DNA of 34,305 nucleotides, from NCBI RefSeq assembly GCF_029840925.1, contig NZ_JAOCDM010000048.1:1-34305 (forward strand), read 5' to 3'. Both the position numbers and the translations under genes were made by a program. Source of the DNA: Pseudomonas sp. GD03858 (GTDB lineage Bacteria; Pseudomonadota; Gammaproteobacteria; Pseudomonadales; Pseudomonadaceae). Below the pieces are notes generated by a model. It had not been told where the DNA came from. It did not search any database and worked only from the letters and a program-made list of their open reading frames with translations. Below are positions 9,366 through 17,550 of the stretch, piece by piece (within the stretch, counting starts at the first letter, position 1; each line of letters opens with the position of its first letter).

Positions 9366-10871
9366 ATGTGTGGCATCGTCGGTATCGTCGGTAAGTCGAA
9401 CGTCAATCAGGCGCTGTATGACGCGCTAACCGTGCTCCAGCACCGCGGCCAGGACGCTGCCGGCATCGTGACCAGCCACGATGGCCGGTTGTTCCTGCGC
9501 AAGGATAACGGCCTGGTGCGCGACGTCTTCCAGCAGCGCCACATGCAGCGCCTGGTCGGCAGCATCGGTATCGGCCACGTCCGCTACCCGACCGCCGGCA
9601 GCTCCACCTCGGCCGAGGCCCAGCCGTTCTACGTCAACTCGCCGTACGGCATCACCCTGGCGCACAACGGCAACCTGACCAACGTCGAGCAGCTGGCCAA
9701 GGAGATCTACGAGTCCGACCTGCGCCACGTCAACACCAACTCCGACTCCGAAGTGCTGTTGAACGTGTTCGCCCACGAGCTGGCGGTGCGCGGCAAGCTG
9801 CAGCCGACCGAAGAAGATGTGTTCGCCGCGGTTTCCCACGTGCATAGCCGCTGCGTCGGCGGTTACGCGGTGGTGGCGATGATCACCGGCTACGGCATCG
9901 TCGGTTTCCGCGACCCCAACGGCATCCGCCCGGTGGTGTTCGGCCAGCGCCACACCGATGAAGGCGTCGAGTACATGATCGCCTCGGAGAGCGTGGCCCT
10001 GGACGTGCTTGGCTTCACCCTGATCCGCGACCTGGCGCCGGGCGAGGCGGTTTACATCACCGAAGGCGGCCAGATGTTCACCAAGCAGTGCGCCGAAAAC
10101 CCGAAACTGCAGCCGTGCATCTTCGAGCACGTCTACCTGGCCCGTCCTGATTCGATCATGGATGGCGTCTCGGTGTACAAGGCCCGCCTGCGCATGGGCG
10201 AGAAGCTGGCCGAGAAGATCCAGCGCGAGCGCCCGGACCATGACATCGACGTGGTCATCCCGATCCCTGACACCAGCCGTACCGCGGCGCTGGAGCTGGC
10301 CAACCATCTGGGCGTCAAGTTCCGTGAAGGCTTCGTCAAGAACCGCTACATCGGCCGTACCTTCATCATGCCCGGCCAGGCCGCGCGCAAGAAGTCGGTG
10401 CGCCAGAAGCTCAACGCCATCGAGCTGGAGTTCCGCGGCAAGAACGTGATGTTGGTGGACGACTCGATCGTGCGCGGCACCACCTGCAAGCAGATCATCC
10501 AGATGGCCCGCGAGGCTGGCGCCAAGAACGTCTACTTCTGCTCCGCGGCCCCTGCGGTGCGCTACCCCAACGTCTACGGCATCGACATGCCGAGCGCTCA
10601 CGAACTGATCGCCCACAACCGTACCACCGAACAGGTGGCCGAGTTGATCGGCGCCGACTGGCTGATCTATCAGGACCTGCCGGACCTGATCGAATCGGTC
10701 GGTGGCGGCAAGATCAAGATCGAGCATTTCGATTGCGCGGTGTTCAACGGTGAGTACGTCACCGGCGATATCGACGAAGCCTACCTCGAGCGCATCGAGC
10801 AGGCCCGTAATGACCTGGCCAAGGTGAAGAACCAGGCGGTCAGCGCGATCATCGACCTGTACAACAACTGA
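9366..10871 (+). CDS. purF: Amidophosphoribosyltransferase
   Basis: PurF makes phosphoribosylamine from PRPP and glutamine, the first committed step of purine synthesis. The ATG at 9366 is required because processing must expose Cys2 (MCGIVGIVG), the nucleophile of the class II glutaminase domain. The frame extends three codons further upstream. The glutaminase half shows [11 protein letters not shown] and [11 protein letters not shown]. The C-terminal half has the phosphoribosyltransferase PRPP loop [17 protein letters not shown]. The length, 501 residues, is normal. A GGGG ribosome site lies 10 nt upstream. metZ follows after 15 bp. Confidence 0.98.
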   Translation: MCGIVGIVGKSNVNQALYDALTVLQHRGQDAAGIVTSHDGRLFLRKDNGLVRDVFQQRHMQRLVGSIGIGHVRYPTAGSSTSAEAQPFYVNSPYGITLAHNGNLTNVEQLAKEIYESDLRHVNTNSDSEVLLNVFAHELAVRGKLQPTEEDVFAAVSHVHSRCVGGYAVVAMITGYGIVGFRDPNGIRPVVFGQRHTDEGVEYMIASESVALDVLGFTLIRDLAPGEAVYITEGGQMFTKQCAENPKLQPCIFEHVYLARPDSIMDGVSVYKARLRMGEKLAEKIQRERPDHDIDVVIPIPDTSRTAALELANHLGVKFREGFVKNRYIGRTFIMPGQAARKKSVRQKLNAIELEFRGKNVMLVDDSIVRGTTCKQIIQMAREAGAKNVYFCSAAPAVRYPNVYGIDMPSAHELIAHNRTTEQVAELIGADWLIYQDLPDLIESVGGGKIKIEHFDCAVFNGEYVTGDIDEAYLERIEQARNDLAKVKNQAVSAIIDLYNN

Positions 10872-10886
10872 TTTGGGAGCGACGGC

Positions 10887-12098
10887 ATGACCGAACAATG
10901 GGATGCCGGTCGACTGGACAGTGACCTCGAGGGTGTCGCTTTCGACACCCTGGCGGTACGCGCCGGTCAGAACCGCACACCGGAGGCCGAGCACAGCGAA
11001 GCGCTGTTCCTGACCTCCAGCTATGTCTTCCGCACGGCCGCCGACGCCGCCGCGCGCTTTGCCGGCGAAACGCCGGGCAACGTCTACTCGCGCTATACCA
11101 ACCCGACCGTGCGTGCCTTCGAGGAGCGCCTGGCGGCCATGGAGGGCGCCGAGCAGGCCGTGGCCACCTCCACCGGCATGGCGGCGATCCTCGCAGTGGT
11201 GATGTCACTGTGCAGTGCCGGCGACCATGTGCTGGTGTCGCAGAGCGTGTTCGGCTCGACCATCAGCCTGTTCGAGAAGTACTTCAAGCGCTTTGGCGTG
11301 CAGGTGGACTACGTGCCGCTGGTCGACCTGAATGGCTGGGAAAAGGCTATCAAGGCCAACACCAAGCTGCTGATCGTCGAGTCGCCGTCCAACCCGCTGG
11401 CCGAGCTGGTGGACATCACCGCCCTGGCCGAGATCGCCCATGCCCGGGGCGCCATGCTGGTGGTGGACAACTGCTTCAGCACTCCGGCCTTGCAGCAGCC
11501 GCTCAAGCTCGGCGCGGACATCGTGTTCCATTCGGCGACCAAGTTCATCGACGGCCAGGGCCGTTGCATGGGGGGCGTGGTCGCCGGGCGTAGCGAACAG
11601 ATGAAAGAAGTCGTGGGCTTCCTGCGTACCGCCGGCCCGACCCTCAGCCCGTTCAACGCCTGGATCTTCACCAAGGGTCTGGAGACCCTCAAGCTGCGCA
11701 TGCGCGCCCACTGCGAGAGCGCCCAGGCGCTGGCCGAGTGGCTCGAGCAGCAGGAAGGTATCGAGAAGGTCCACTACGCCGGCCTGCCGAGCCATCCGCA
11801 GCATGAACTGGCCAAGCGTCAGATGAGCGGCTTCGGCGCGGTGGTCAGCTTCGAGGTCAAGGGCGGCAAGGAGGGCGCCTGGCGCTTCATCGATGCGACC
11901 CGAGTGATCTCGATCACCACCAACCTCGGTGACAGCAAGACCACCATCGCCCATCCTGCGACCACTTCCCATGGGCGTCTGACGCCGCAGGAACGTGACG
12001 CGGCGGGCATTCGTGACAGTCTGGTCCGCGTGGCGGTCGGCCTGGAAGATGTCGCCGACCTGCAAGCCGATCTTGCTCGCGGTCTGGCCGCGCTGTGA
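10887..12098 (+). CDS. metZ: O-succinylhomoserine sulfhydrylase
   Basis: MetZ is a PLP enzyme of the Cys/Met-metabolism family that makes homocysteine directly from O-succinylhomoserine and sulfide. The 403-residue protein shows [19 protein letters not shown], the cofactor region [11 protein letters not shown], the aspartate in VVDNCFSTP, and the Schiff-base lysine in [12 protein letters not shown]. The assignment to MetZ rather than a gamma-synthase or lyase rests on the purF-metZ-SDR neighbourhood seen in Pseudomonas. GGGAG lies 8-12 nt before the ATG. The stop overlaps the start of the next gene. Confidence 0.93.
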   Translation: MTEQWDAGRLDSDLEGVAFDTLAVRAGQNRTPEAEHSEALFLTSSYVFRTAADAAARFAGETPGNVYSRYTNPTVRAFEERLAAMEGAEQAVATSTGMAAILAVVMSLCSAGDHVLVSQSVFGSTISLFEKYFKRFGVQVDYVPLVDLNGWEKAIKANTKLLIVESPSNPLAELVDITALAEIAHARGAMLVVDNCFSTPALQQPLKLGADIVFHSATKFIDGQGRCMGGVVAGRSEQMKEVVGFLRTAGPTLSPFNAWIFTKGLETLKLRMRAHCESAQALAEWLEQQEGIEKVHYAGLPSHPQHELAKRQMSGFGAVVSFEVKGGKEGAWRFIDATRVISITTNLGDSKTTIAHPATTSHGRLTPQERDAAGIRDSLVRVAVGLEDVADLQADLARGLAAL

Positions 12099-12868
12099 TC
12101 GACTGGAAGGGCGGCGAGCCCGGCCATAATGGCCGGGTGGCCCTGATTACCGGTGCCGCCCGCGGCATCGGCCTGGGTATCGCCGCCTGGTTGATCTGCG
12201 AGGGTTGGCAGGTGGTGCTCAGCGACCTGGATCGCCCACGTGGCACCAAGGTCGCGAAGGTGCTGGGCGACAACGCCTGGTTCATCACCATGGATGTGGC
12301 CGATGAGGCCCAGGTCAGTGCCGGCGTGTCCGAGGTGCTGGGGCAGTTCGGCCGCCTGGACGCGCTGGTGTGCAATGCGGCGCTCGCCAACCCGCACAAC
12401 CAGACCCTGGAGAGCCTGTCCCTGGCGCAATGGAATCGGGTACTGGCGGTCAACCTCAATGGCCCGATGTTGCTGGCCAAGCATTGCGCACCCTATTTGC
12501 GCGCCCATGGCGGCGCGATCGTCAACCTGACGTCCACCCGCGCCCGGCAGTCCGAGCCGGACACCGAGGCCTATGCCGCCAGCAAGGGTGGTTTGCTGGC
12601 CCTGACCCACGCCCTGGCCATGAGCCTGGGGCCGGAGATCCGCGTCAATGCGGTGAGCCCGGGCTGGATCGATGCCCGTGATCCTTCGCAGCGTCGCGCC
12701 GAGCCCTTGACCGAGGCCGACCATGCCCAGCATCCAGCCGGCAGGGTAGGCACCGTGGAAGACGTGGCGGCGCTGGTGGCATGGTTGCTGTCGCGCCAGG
12801 CCGGGTTCGTCACCGGCCAGGAGTTCGTGGTCGATGGCGGGATGAGCCGCAAGATGATCTACACCTGA
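12095..12868 (+). CDS. Short-chain dehydrogenase/reductase (SDR)
   Basis: This 257-residue classical SDR has the nucleotide-binding [11 protein letters not shown] motif (about residues 20-30), the NAA motif (CNAALANP), the catalytic serine region NLTSTRARQ, the YAASK catalytic pair, and the C-terminal [11 protein letters not shown]. It starts at a GTG that overlaps the metZ TGA, so expression is coupled to metZ. The substrate cannot be read from the sequence. Position suggests a conserved neighbour of metZ, not necessarily methionine metabolism. Confidence 0.92.
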   Translation: MIDWKGGEPGHNGRVALITGAARGIGLGIAAWLICEGWQVVLSDLDRPRGTKVAKVLGDNAWFITMDVADEAQVSAGVSEVLGQFGRLDALVCNAALANPHNQTLESLSLAQWNRVLAVNLNGPMLLAKHCAPYLRAHGGAIVNLTSTRARQSEPDTEAYAASKGGLLALTHALAMSLGPEIRVNAVSPGWIDARDPSQRRAEPLTEADHAQHPAGRVGTVEDVAALVAWLLSRQAGFVTGQEFVVDGGMSRKMIYT

Positions 12869-12887
12869 GCGGCAAGCTATCAGCCTC

Positions 12888-12995
12888 AAGCTGCAAGAGG
12901 GGACCGTGAGGTCCCCTTGTTGTTTTGCGGAATCGAACAGGGTGGTGCAGCGATGGGGCTTTTCCTTGTCGCTTGCAGCTTTAAGCTTGCAGCTG
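12888..12995. repeat. Inverted/direct AAGCTGCAAG repeats flanking the terminator
   Basis: AAGCTGCAAG at 12888-12897 is reverse-complemented at 12972-12981 (CTTGCAGCTT). A second copy of the latter, CTTGCAGCTG, lies at 12986-12995. The arms enclose the SDR terminator and about 75 bp. It looks like a small extragenic repeat. Confidence 0.6.
12899..12926 (+). terminator. Intrinsic terminator after metZ-SDR
   Basis: A perfect 7-bp stem (GGGGACC/GGTCCCC) with a GTGA tetraloop is followed by TTGTTGTTTT. It lies 30 bp after the SDR stop and ends the housekeeping block. Confidence 0.88.
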
Positions 12996-13031
12996 TTTTT
13001 GCCCTTTTTGAAAAAAACTTCAATGGGGGTA

Positions 13032-13060
13032 TTGACTTAGGATCGGTACCTGCGTAAATT
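13032..13060 (+). promoter_or_regulatory. Sigma70 promoter of the tRNA operon
   Basis: TTGACT at 13032-13037 and TAAATT at 13055-13060 have an ideal 17-bp spacer. A GC-rich discriminator (CGCGGCC) follows, as is usual for stable-RNA promoters under stringent control. The start would be about 35 bp before the tRNA-Val. Confidence 0.8.
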
Positions 13061-13101
13061 TCGCGGCCTCAGCGAAGCAAACGCAACAAGCAACATCGCG
13101 G

Positions 13102-13177
13102 GGGTGATTAGCTCAGCCGGGAGAGCATCTGCCTTACAAGCAGAGGGTCGGCGGTTCGATCCCGTCATCACCCACCA
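13102..13177 (+). tRNA. tRNA-Val (TAC anticodon)
   Basis: 76 nt. The acceptor stem GGGTGAT pairs with ATCACCC, and the anticodon stem-loop CTGCC-TTACAAG-CAG gives TAC. The T-arm (GGTTCGATC) and encoded CCA are present. Confidence 0.97.
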
Positions 13178-13257
13178 CTTCCTGAGAGCGTTCCTGGTTC
13201 AGCAGCTTCGAAAGAAGCGAGCTGGCAGAGAGGAACAGGACGCAAGTCCAACTATGC

Positions 13258-13334
13258 GCGGCGGTAGTTCAGTCGGTTAGAATACCGGCCTGTCACGCCG
13301 GGGGTCGCGGGTTCGAGTCCCGTCCGCCGCGCCA
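13258..13334 (+). tRNA. tRNA-Asp (GTC anticodon), copy 1
   Basis: 77 nt. The acceptor stem GCGGCGG pairs with CCGCCGC. The anticodon loop CTGTCAC gives GTC, the discriminator is G73, and CCA is encoded. It differs from copies 2 and 3 by one compensated acceptor pair (G-C here, A-T there). Confidence 0.97.
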
Positions 13335-13417
13335 TTCTTCTCCAGATGGGTGCTTGCACCGGTCTGAGGCCGCAAGGCCAGATCCCAGTTTCACTCAGGC
13401 GCAAGCCTGAACGATAC

Positions 13418-13494
13418 GCAGCGGTAGTTCAGTCGGTTAGAATACCGGCCTGTCACGCCGGGGGTCGCGGGTTCGAGTCCCGTCCGCTGCGCCA
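13418..13494 (+). tRNA. tRNA-Asp (GTC anticodon), copy 2
   Basis: 77 nt. The acceptor stem GCAGCGG pairs with CCGCTGC. The GTC anticodon, G73 and encoded CCA are present. Identical to copy 3. Confidence 0.97.
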
Positions 13495-13533
13495 TCTTCT
13501 GCAACGAGCCCCTTGAACGCTCGAAGCAAACCG

Positions 13534-13562
13534 AAAAAGGCGATGAGCAATCGCCTTTTTTG
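13534..13562 (+). terminator. Intrinsic terminator between tRNA-Asp copies 2 and 3
   Basis: AAAAAGGCGAT and ATCGCCTTTTTT form a stem around a short GAGCA loop, ending in a T run. Its position before copy 3 implies that copy 3 depends on read-through or its own promoter. Confidence 0.85.
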
Positions 13563-13634
13563 TGCCTGGCTTTCGCGCCAAAGCGCTTGAAAGCTCAGAT
13601 CCCAGTTTCAATCGGGTGCAAGCCCGAACGATAC

Positions 13635-13711
13635 GCAGCGGTAGTTCAGTCGGTTAGAATACCGGCCTGTCACGCCGGGGGTCGCGGGTTCGAGTCCCGT
13701 CCGCTGCGCCA
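13635..13711 (+). tRNA. tRNA-Asp (GTC anticodon), copy 3
   Basis: 77 nt. Same sequence as copy 2: acceptor GCAGCGG/CCGCTGC, anticodon GTC, discriminator G73, encoded CCA. Confidence 0.97.
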
Positions 13712-13747
13712 TCTTCGCCTCGAGGCCCCTTGAACGCCTCGAAGCAA

Positions 13748-13778
13748 CGAAAAAGCGACCTCAGGGTCGCTTTTTTCG
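13748..13778 (+). terminator. Intrinsic terminator after tRNA-Asp copy 3
   Basis: AAAAAGCGACC and GGGTCGCTTTTTT pair around TCA and end in six T. It closes the tRNA operon. Confidence 0.9.
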
Positions 13779-13900
13779 TTTCTGGGCGCCGTGCGCCGCG
13801 AGGATTTGCTCCAGACTGACAGACTCTTCACGATCAACGGTTTCAGCGACCAATCGATGTGATGCACAATACCTCCCTTCGTTTCTTCCCGGAATTGGCA

Positions 13901-14782
13901 ATGTCTAGATCAACCGTCTTTGCTGCGCTCGGGCTGGCCCTGGTGCTGGCAGGCGTGTCCGGCTGCTCCTCGAAAAAAACCGCGGTCTACGAGCACGAGA
14001 ACTTCGATGACTCGGGCACCTTTTCGCGCAGTTTCGACACCAGTGAGGCGGGCTCCTGCGAGGCCGCGCGACGGGCGCTGCTCAGCCAGGGCTATATCAT
14101 CACCAGCAGCGATGCCAACCAGGTCGCCGGCAACAAGAGCTTCCAGCAGAACGCCGAGAACCACCTGCAGATCAGTTTCAACATCACCTGCGTGTCGGAC
14201 ATGAGCGACAAGCAGCGTTCGACGATGTTCGCCAATGCCTTGCAGGACCGCTACACCCTGAAAAAGTCCAACACCTCCGCCAGCCTTGGCGTGGGCGTGC
14301 TGGGCTCGGTGTCGATGCCGATCGGCTCCACCGACGACTCCATGGTGAAGGTCGCCAGCGAGACGGTCACCGCCGCGCAGTTCTACGACCGTTACTTCGC
14401 CTTGGTGGAAAGCTACCTGCCGAAGCCGAAGAAGTCGGAGAAAACCGAGCCGGCCGCCGAGCCGAAGGTGGAAAAACCGGCCGCCGACCTAGGCTTGCCG
14501 GAGCCTGCGCCTGCTGCCCTGGCGCCCGCGCCGCAGCCTGCCGCGTCGGCAGCCGAGAGCGTGGTAGAGACGCCGGCCCCGGTACCGACTCCGGTTGCCG
14601 TGGCCCCTGCCGCCGCACCCGCTCCGGTTGCAGCACCCGCGGCTGCCGTACCGGCCAGCGAAGCTCCTGCGGCACCGGTAGTGGATGACAGCAAGGGGTC
14701 GCAGCCTATCGCGCCGCCTGCCGAGCCCGCGCCGATCCAGATGCAGCAGGAGGCGCCGGCGCCTGCGCAGGCGCCACTCTGA
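13901..14782 (+). CDS. DUF2242-like outer-membrane lipoprotein
   Basis: The preferred ATG at 13901 gives a 293-residue protein with a classical lipoprotein signal. The hydrophobic stretch LGLALVLAG is followed by the lipobox VSGC with Cys22, and Ser23 predicts outer-membrane sorting. The frame is open 14 codons further upstream, but that would put a poor segment before the signal. The middle (about residues 25-185) is a compact domain with GSCEAARRALLSQGYIITSS that I recognise as the DUF2242 type found in Pseudomonas. The C-terminal third is a low-complexity Pro/Ala/Glu tail, probably a periplasmic spacer. Function unknown. Confidence 0.82.
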   Translation: MSRSTVFAALGLALVLAGVSGCSSKKTAVYEHENFDDSGTFSRSFDTSEAGSCEAARRALLSQGYIITSSDANQVAGNKSFQQNAENHLQISFNITCVSDMSDKQRSTMFANALQDRYTLKKSNTSASLGVGVLGSVSMPIGSTDDSMVKVASETVTAAQFYDRYFALVESYLPKPKKSEKTEPAAEPKVEKPAADLGLPEPAPAALAPAPQPAASAAESVVETPAPVPTPVAVAPAAAPAPVAAPAAAVPASEAPAAPVVDDSKGSQPIAPPAEPAPIQMQQEAPAPAQAPL

Positions 14783-14903
14783 CGGGTCGATAACTTCCCG
14801 GGCACTTGCTACGTTTATCGTTCATGGGGAGGTAATCATTCCTTCATTGTGCTGGCTTAGGTTGGCGCAATGACCGAAGTGCGATGAACGAAGAGGTGCC
14901 GAG

Positions 14904-14990
14904 ATGGACGATTACCAGGAAGAACTGCTCGAGTTCCACGCGTACGAACTGGATCTGCCGGAGCCGGCGGATGACGCTACCGAGCTCTAG
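14904..14990 (+). CDS. Small acidic protein, 28 residues
   Basis: A short frame (MDDYQEELLEFH... ending TEL) starts at an ATG preceded by AGAGG at a good distance. The product is very acidic, with about 11 Asp/Glu in 28 residues. Its TAG stop overlaps the stop codon of the convergent AraC gene. The strong ribosome site, and the lack of any other explanation for this gap, make it a plausible real small protein. No function can be assigned. Confidence 0.5.
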   Translation: MDDYQEELLEFHAYELDLPEPADDATEL

Positions 14991-16027
14991 CCCACCTGCC
15001 GCTGATGGCGGCGAAACTCCCCGGGCGTCAGGCTCGTCCAGCGCTTGAAGGCGCGCTGGAAGGCTTCCGCCGAAGCAAACCCCAGCAGATAGGCAATCTC
15101 GCCGAAGGCCAGCTCCGTGTCGCGGATATAGGTCTCGGCCAGGTCGCGCCGTGTGTCGTTGAGCAGGTCGCGAAAGCGCGTGCCTTCCTCGGCCAACTTG
15201 CGGCGCAAGGTCCAGGTTGGTAGCTGCAGATGCCGCGCCACCTCCTCCAGATCCGGTTCACGTCCCCCGTTGAGCAGCGGCCCCAGCAGGTGCGTGATGC
15301 GTTCGCCCAGGCTGCGGATTCGCGTGCGCTGGGCCAGTTCCGTCTCGCACAGTTGCAGCAGGTGTTGCCAGGTGCCCGGACAATGCTGCCGGTTGGGCAG
15401 GGCCAGGGTGGCCAGGCTCAGGCGCAGCTGGTTGGCCGCCGCGCCAAACTGCACGGAGCTGGCGCACAGCCCTTGGTATTGCCCGACGTACTCCGGCGCC
15501 TCGAATTCGACTTCCAGGCGTTCGGCCTGTATCGGCCTTCCCGCCACGGCGCCAAGCTGTGCCAGCCAGCCACTGAGCAACGAGTCGACGACGAAACGGT
15601 TGTAGCTGTTGTATGGGCTGATGGAATAGAAGCGCAACCAGGCACCTTGGCTGTCCTCGTGGAAGCTCGACCGGCCACGATAGTTGGCGGCATACAGTGG
15701 CTCGAAGCGCAGCAGGGTGCGAGCGGCGTCGCCGAGTGTCGGTGCCTGGGCGGCGGTGACGCCGGCCAGGCCGGCCTGGGCCAGGCGGCTGAAGTGGCCC
15801 ATGCGCAAGCCCAGTGCCGGCTCGGCGCACAGGGCGATGGCGGCATGGCCAAGGTGCATGTAGCGCGGGATCGACAGTCGCGCGCCCGGCTCTGCCAGGC
15901 GCCGTGCGTCCAGGCCGTAATGCATCAGAAGCGGTTGCGGGTCGTGGCCCAGCGCGATCAGCGCCTCGGCCAGTGGCTGGACGAAGCCTACCGACAGATC
16001 TCCCAGGCGCACGCGCGGACGAGGCAT
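14987..16027 (-). CDS. AraC-family transcriptional regulator
   Basis: A 346-residue regulator of the OruR/ArgR-like AraC subfamily. The N-terminal two thirds is the arabinose-binding-type domain (MHYGLDARRLAEPGARLSI, GHAAIALCAEPALGLRMG). The C-terminal about 100 residues carry two helix-turn-helix motifs (DLEEVARHLQLPTWTLRRKL and the conserved GEIAYLLGFASAEAFQRAFK followed by RWTSLTPGEFR). I chose the ATG at 16027 because it fits the family start. The longer open frame to 16279 runs into the upstream gene in another frame. It lies 5 bp after the nitrilase-fold gene, so the two form an operon. The target is unknown. Confidence 0.9.
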   Translation of the reverse strand: MPRPRVRLGDLSVGFVQPLAEALIALGHDPQPLLMHYGLDARRLAEPGARLSIPRYMHLGHAAIALCAEPALGLRMGHFSRLAQAGLAGVTAAQAPTLGDAARTLLRFEPLYAANYRGRSSFHEDSQGAWLRFYSISPYNSYNRFVVDSLLSGWLAQLGAVAGRPIQAERLEVEFEAPEYVGQYQGLCASSVQFGAAANQLRLSLATLALPNRQHCPGTWQHLLQLCETELAQRTRIRSLGERITHLLGPLLNGGREPDLEEVARHLQLPTWTLRRKLAEEGTRFRDLLNDTRRDLAETYIRDTELAFGEIAYLLGFASAEAFQRAFKRWTSLTPGEFRRHQRQVG

Positions 16028-16032
16028 GGGCG

Positions 16033-17151
16033 TCACAGCCACAGGTTGAGCAGGCGGGCGCCGTGGCTGCTGTCGCCTACCCACAGGTGGCCGGGCTGGC
16101 TGGCAAAGCCCTGGCCATCGCCGGTCAGCTCCCAGAACTGGCCGCGCATGAACACGCTCATGCTGGGCAGGCTGCCATTGGCGGTCTGGGTCAACTGTTG
16201 CCAGGCATCCTGCTCGCTGACCTGGCCGCGTCGCAGTGGCAGGTCGTTGGCCGAGGCCTGATGGCGGTTGCCGCGCCAAGGGGCCTGCCAGCTCTGCTTG
16301 CCACTGAGAAAGACCGGGTTGGCGATCAGTTGCGCCGACTGCTGCGTGAGCTGTCGGTAATTGTCCGGGTACCAGCTGTCGCTGCCGACCAGCACTCCCA
16401 GGCGTCCCGCCGGGGTCTGCAGTACTTGCAAGGGGTGACGCTGGCCATCATGGATGTAGCGGCGGGTTTCGCTGTCGGGGTACTGCTGGTGCTGCGGCTG
16501 GCCCAGCACCGAGCCATCGCCGGCGAACACCAGGCTGCTGTTGAGCAGTGGGCCGCTACCAGTGCGCAGCACGCCGTTCTCGACGTAGGGGGTTGGCAGG
16601 ACGATCGAGCCTGCCACCAGGGTGACGCCGAATTCCCGGGCCAGGCTGCCGAACACTTGCTGGTAGTCGGTGGCCATCTGTGCCGCTTTCATGCGCAGGT
16701 GGGCATCGGTGCGGCGATCGTCGCCAGTGGCGCTCAGCATTGCCAGGCCGTAGCGCAGCGGATTGCTCAGCTCCAGCCATTGTTCGGCCTCACGGCGGTG
16801 GCTGACTTGGTAAAACTCGCGCTTTTCGCCGCGGGCCCAAAGCCAGGTACCGATATGTTCCGGCAACACCACCACTGTGCGCGAATTGACCAACCCTTGC
16901 GCGCGGGCCTGCTCCAAGTAGGCCGACAGCTTGCGGTGCAGGCGTGCGAGGTTCTGGTAGTCGCCTGGATACAGCAAGGGCTCGACGCCCAGCAGATTAC
17001 CGTGCTCGCCTGGCACCCCCTGGTTGAGCGCCAGCTCGATGCGCAGGTCGGACAGGTAATGCCCTTCCGGGCGCTGCAAGGTCCAGAAGCCATAACCGCA
17101 GAGGGCGGCGATGACGACCAGTGCCAGGGCGCTGACAAGCAGTTTGCGCAT
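16033..17151 (-). CDS. Membrane-anchored nitrilase-superfamily protein, catalytic Cys missing
   Basis: The 372-residue protein has one N-terminal membrane anchor or signal (residues 1-23) and a carbon-nitrogen-hydrolase fold. The first catalytic residue, Glu98, is present in VVVLPEHIG. The nucleophile region reads GVLVGSDSWYPD (252-263): by alignment to the family pattern G-V-L-I-C-x-D, the cysteine is Gly256. The lysine expected near GSVLGQPQHQ also seems absent. I infer a non-hydrolytic or divergent nitrilase-fold protein in the periplasm. The start ATG at 17151 is the first in frame with the anchor. It is co-transcribed with the AraC gene. Confidence 0.82.
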   Translation of the reverse strand: MRKLLVSALALVVIAALCGYGFWTLQRPEGHYLSDLRIELALNQGVPGEHGNLLGVEPLLYPGDYQNLARLHRKLSAYLEQARAQGLVNSRTVVVLPEHIGTWLWARGEKREFYQVSHRREAEQWLELSNPLRYGLAMLSATGDDRRTDAHLRMKAAQMATDYQQVFGSLAREFGVTLVAGSIVLPTPYVENGVLRTGSGPLLNSSLVFAGDGSVLGQPQHQQYPDSETRRYIHDGQRHPLQVLQTPAGRLGVLVGSDSWYPDNYRQLTQQSAQLIANPVFLSGKQSWQAPWRGNRHQASANDLPLRRGQVSEQDAWQQLTQTANGSLPSMSVFMRGQFWELTGDGQGFASQPGHLWVGDSSHGARLLNLWL

Positions 17152-17265
17152 GGCTTCAGTGACCGCGCGAAAGTGAAGTGGACATGAAGGGGGTCAAGAG
17201 CATGGTGCGGTCTTGGTCATTGGCTTCGGGATTCCTGATGCACGGGTTCAGGCTCGGTGTTTTCG

Positions 17266-17274
17266 ATCATACCA
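17266..17274 (-). promoter_or_regulatory. Possible extended -10 promoter for nitrilase-AraC operon
   Basis: On the minus strand the sequence reads TGGTATGAT, a good extended -10 (TGnTATGAT), about 115 bp before the start codon at 17151. No clear -35 is visible. Confidence 0.35.
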
Positions 17275-17500
17275 AAGCTGACAGCTGGCGACGGGCCGGA
17301 TTTCGCCACGCGTCTTGGGCCCGTCGTCTCTGTGTAGAGGCAAGGCGTTCAGGGGCGCGCGGTCATGCAGCAGTTCATTCGGATTCTGCGGAACGGGTGA
17401 AGGATGTCAGGGCGCATTCCGGATTTGCGAAGTCCTGGCGGCACAGGCGACTGGGCATGCCTGGCGATCGGCCTAACAAGAAAGTAGTGGCAAGGGGCTA

Positions 17501-17528
17501 GCAGTATACAGACAAGTCTGTATACTGC
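17501..17528. promoter_or_regulatory. Perfect 13-bp inverted repeat, probable TetR operator
   Basis: GCAGTATACAGAC at 17501-17513 is followed by AA and its exact reverse complement at 17516-17528. The size, symmetry and AC-rich/GT-rich half-sites are typical of TetR-family operators. It ends 22 bp before the first gene of the operon. TATACT at 17521-17526 inside it could be the -10 hexamer, so a bound repressor would block the promoter. The cognate regulator is probably the TetR protein at 30167-30736. Confidence 0.8.
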
Positions 17529-17550
17529 GTCGCCCACGACATTCACAAGA

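Larger units (their letters stand above)
13381..13711 (+). repeat. Tandem 114-bp spacer + tRNA-Asp duplication
   Basis: The unit 13381-13494 recurs at 13598-13711. Both begin GATCCCAGTTTCA, carry a short hairpin with a GCAA loop, and end with an identical tRNA-Asp. The hairpin stems differ (TCAGGC/GCCTGA at 13395-13410, TCGGGT/GCCCGA at 13612-13627) but keep pairing. The flanks after each tRNA are also related (CCCCTTGAACGC then a terminator). Confidence 0.85.
17152..17550. other. 399-bp divergent intergenic region
   Basis: This region separates the nitrilase/AraC pair (minus) from the lipid-NRPS operon (plus). It holds a possible minus-strand extended -10 element (17266-17274) and the perfect palindrome at 17501-17528. 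Open frames in it have no recognisable domain or ribosome site, so I see no gene. Confidence 0.7.

Noticed and set aside
13082..13780. CRISPR-like array suggested by the repeated units
   Set aside because: The repeats are tRNA genes with CCA ends and cloverleaf pairing, not short repeats with unique spacers.
13670..13867. 65-codon minus-strand frame ending SGRDSNPRPPA
   Set aside because: It is the antisense of the tRNA-Asp. This peptide ending is a known type of false protein call at tRNA genes.
17178..17501. 107-codon plus-strand frame in the gap before the FAAL
   Set aside because: No domain, Arg-rich shadow-like composition and no ribosome site. It overlaps the putative promoter and operator region.
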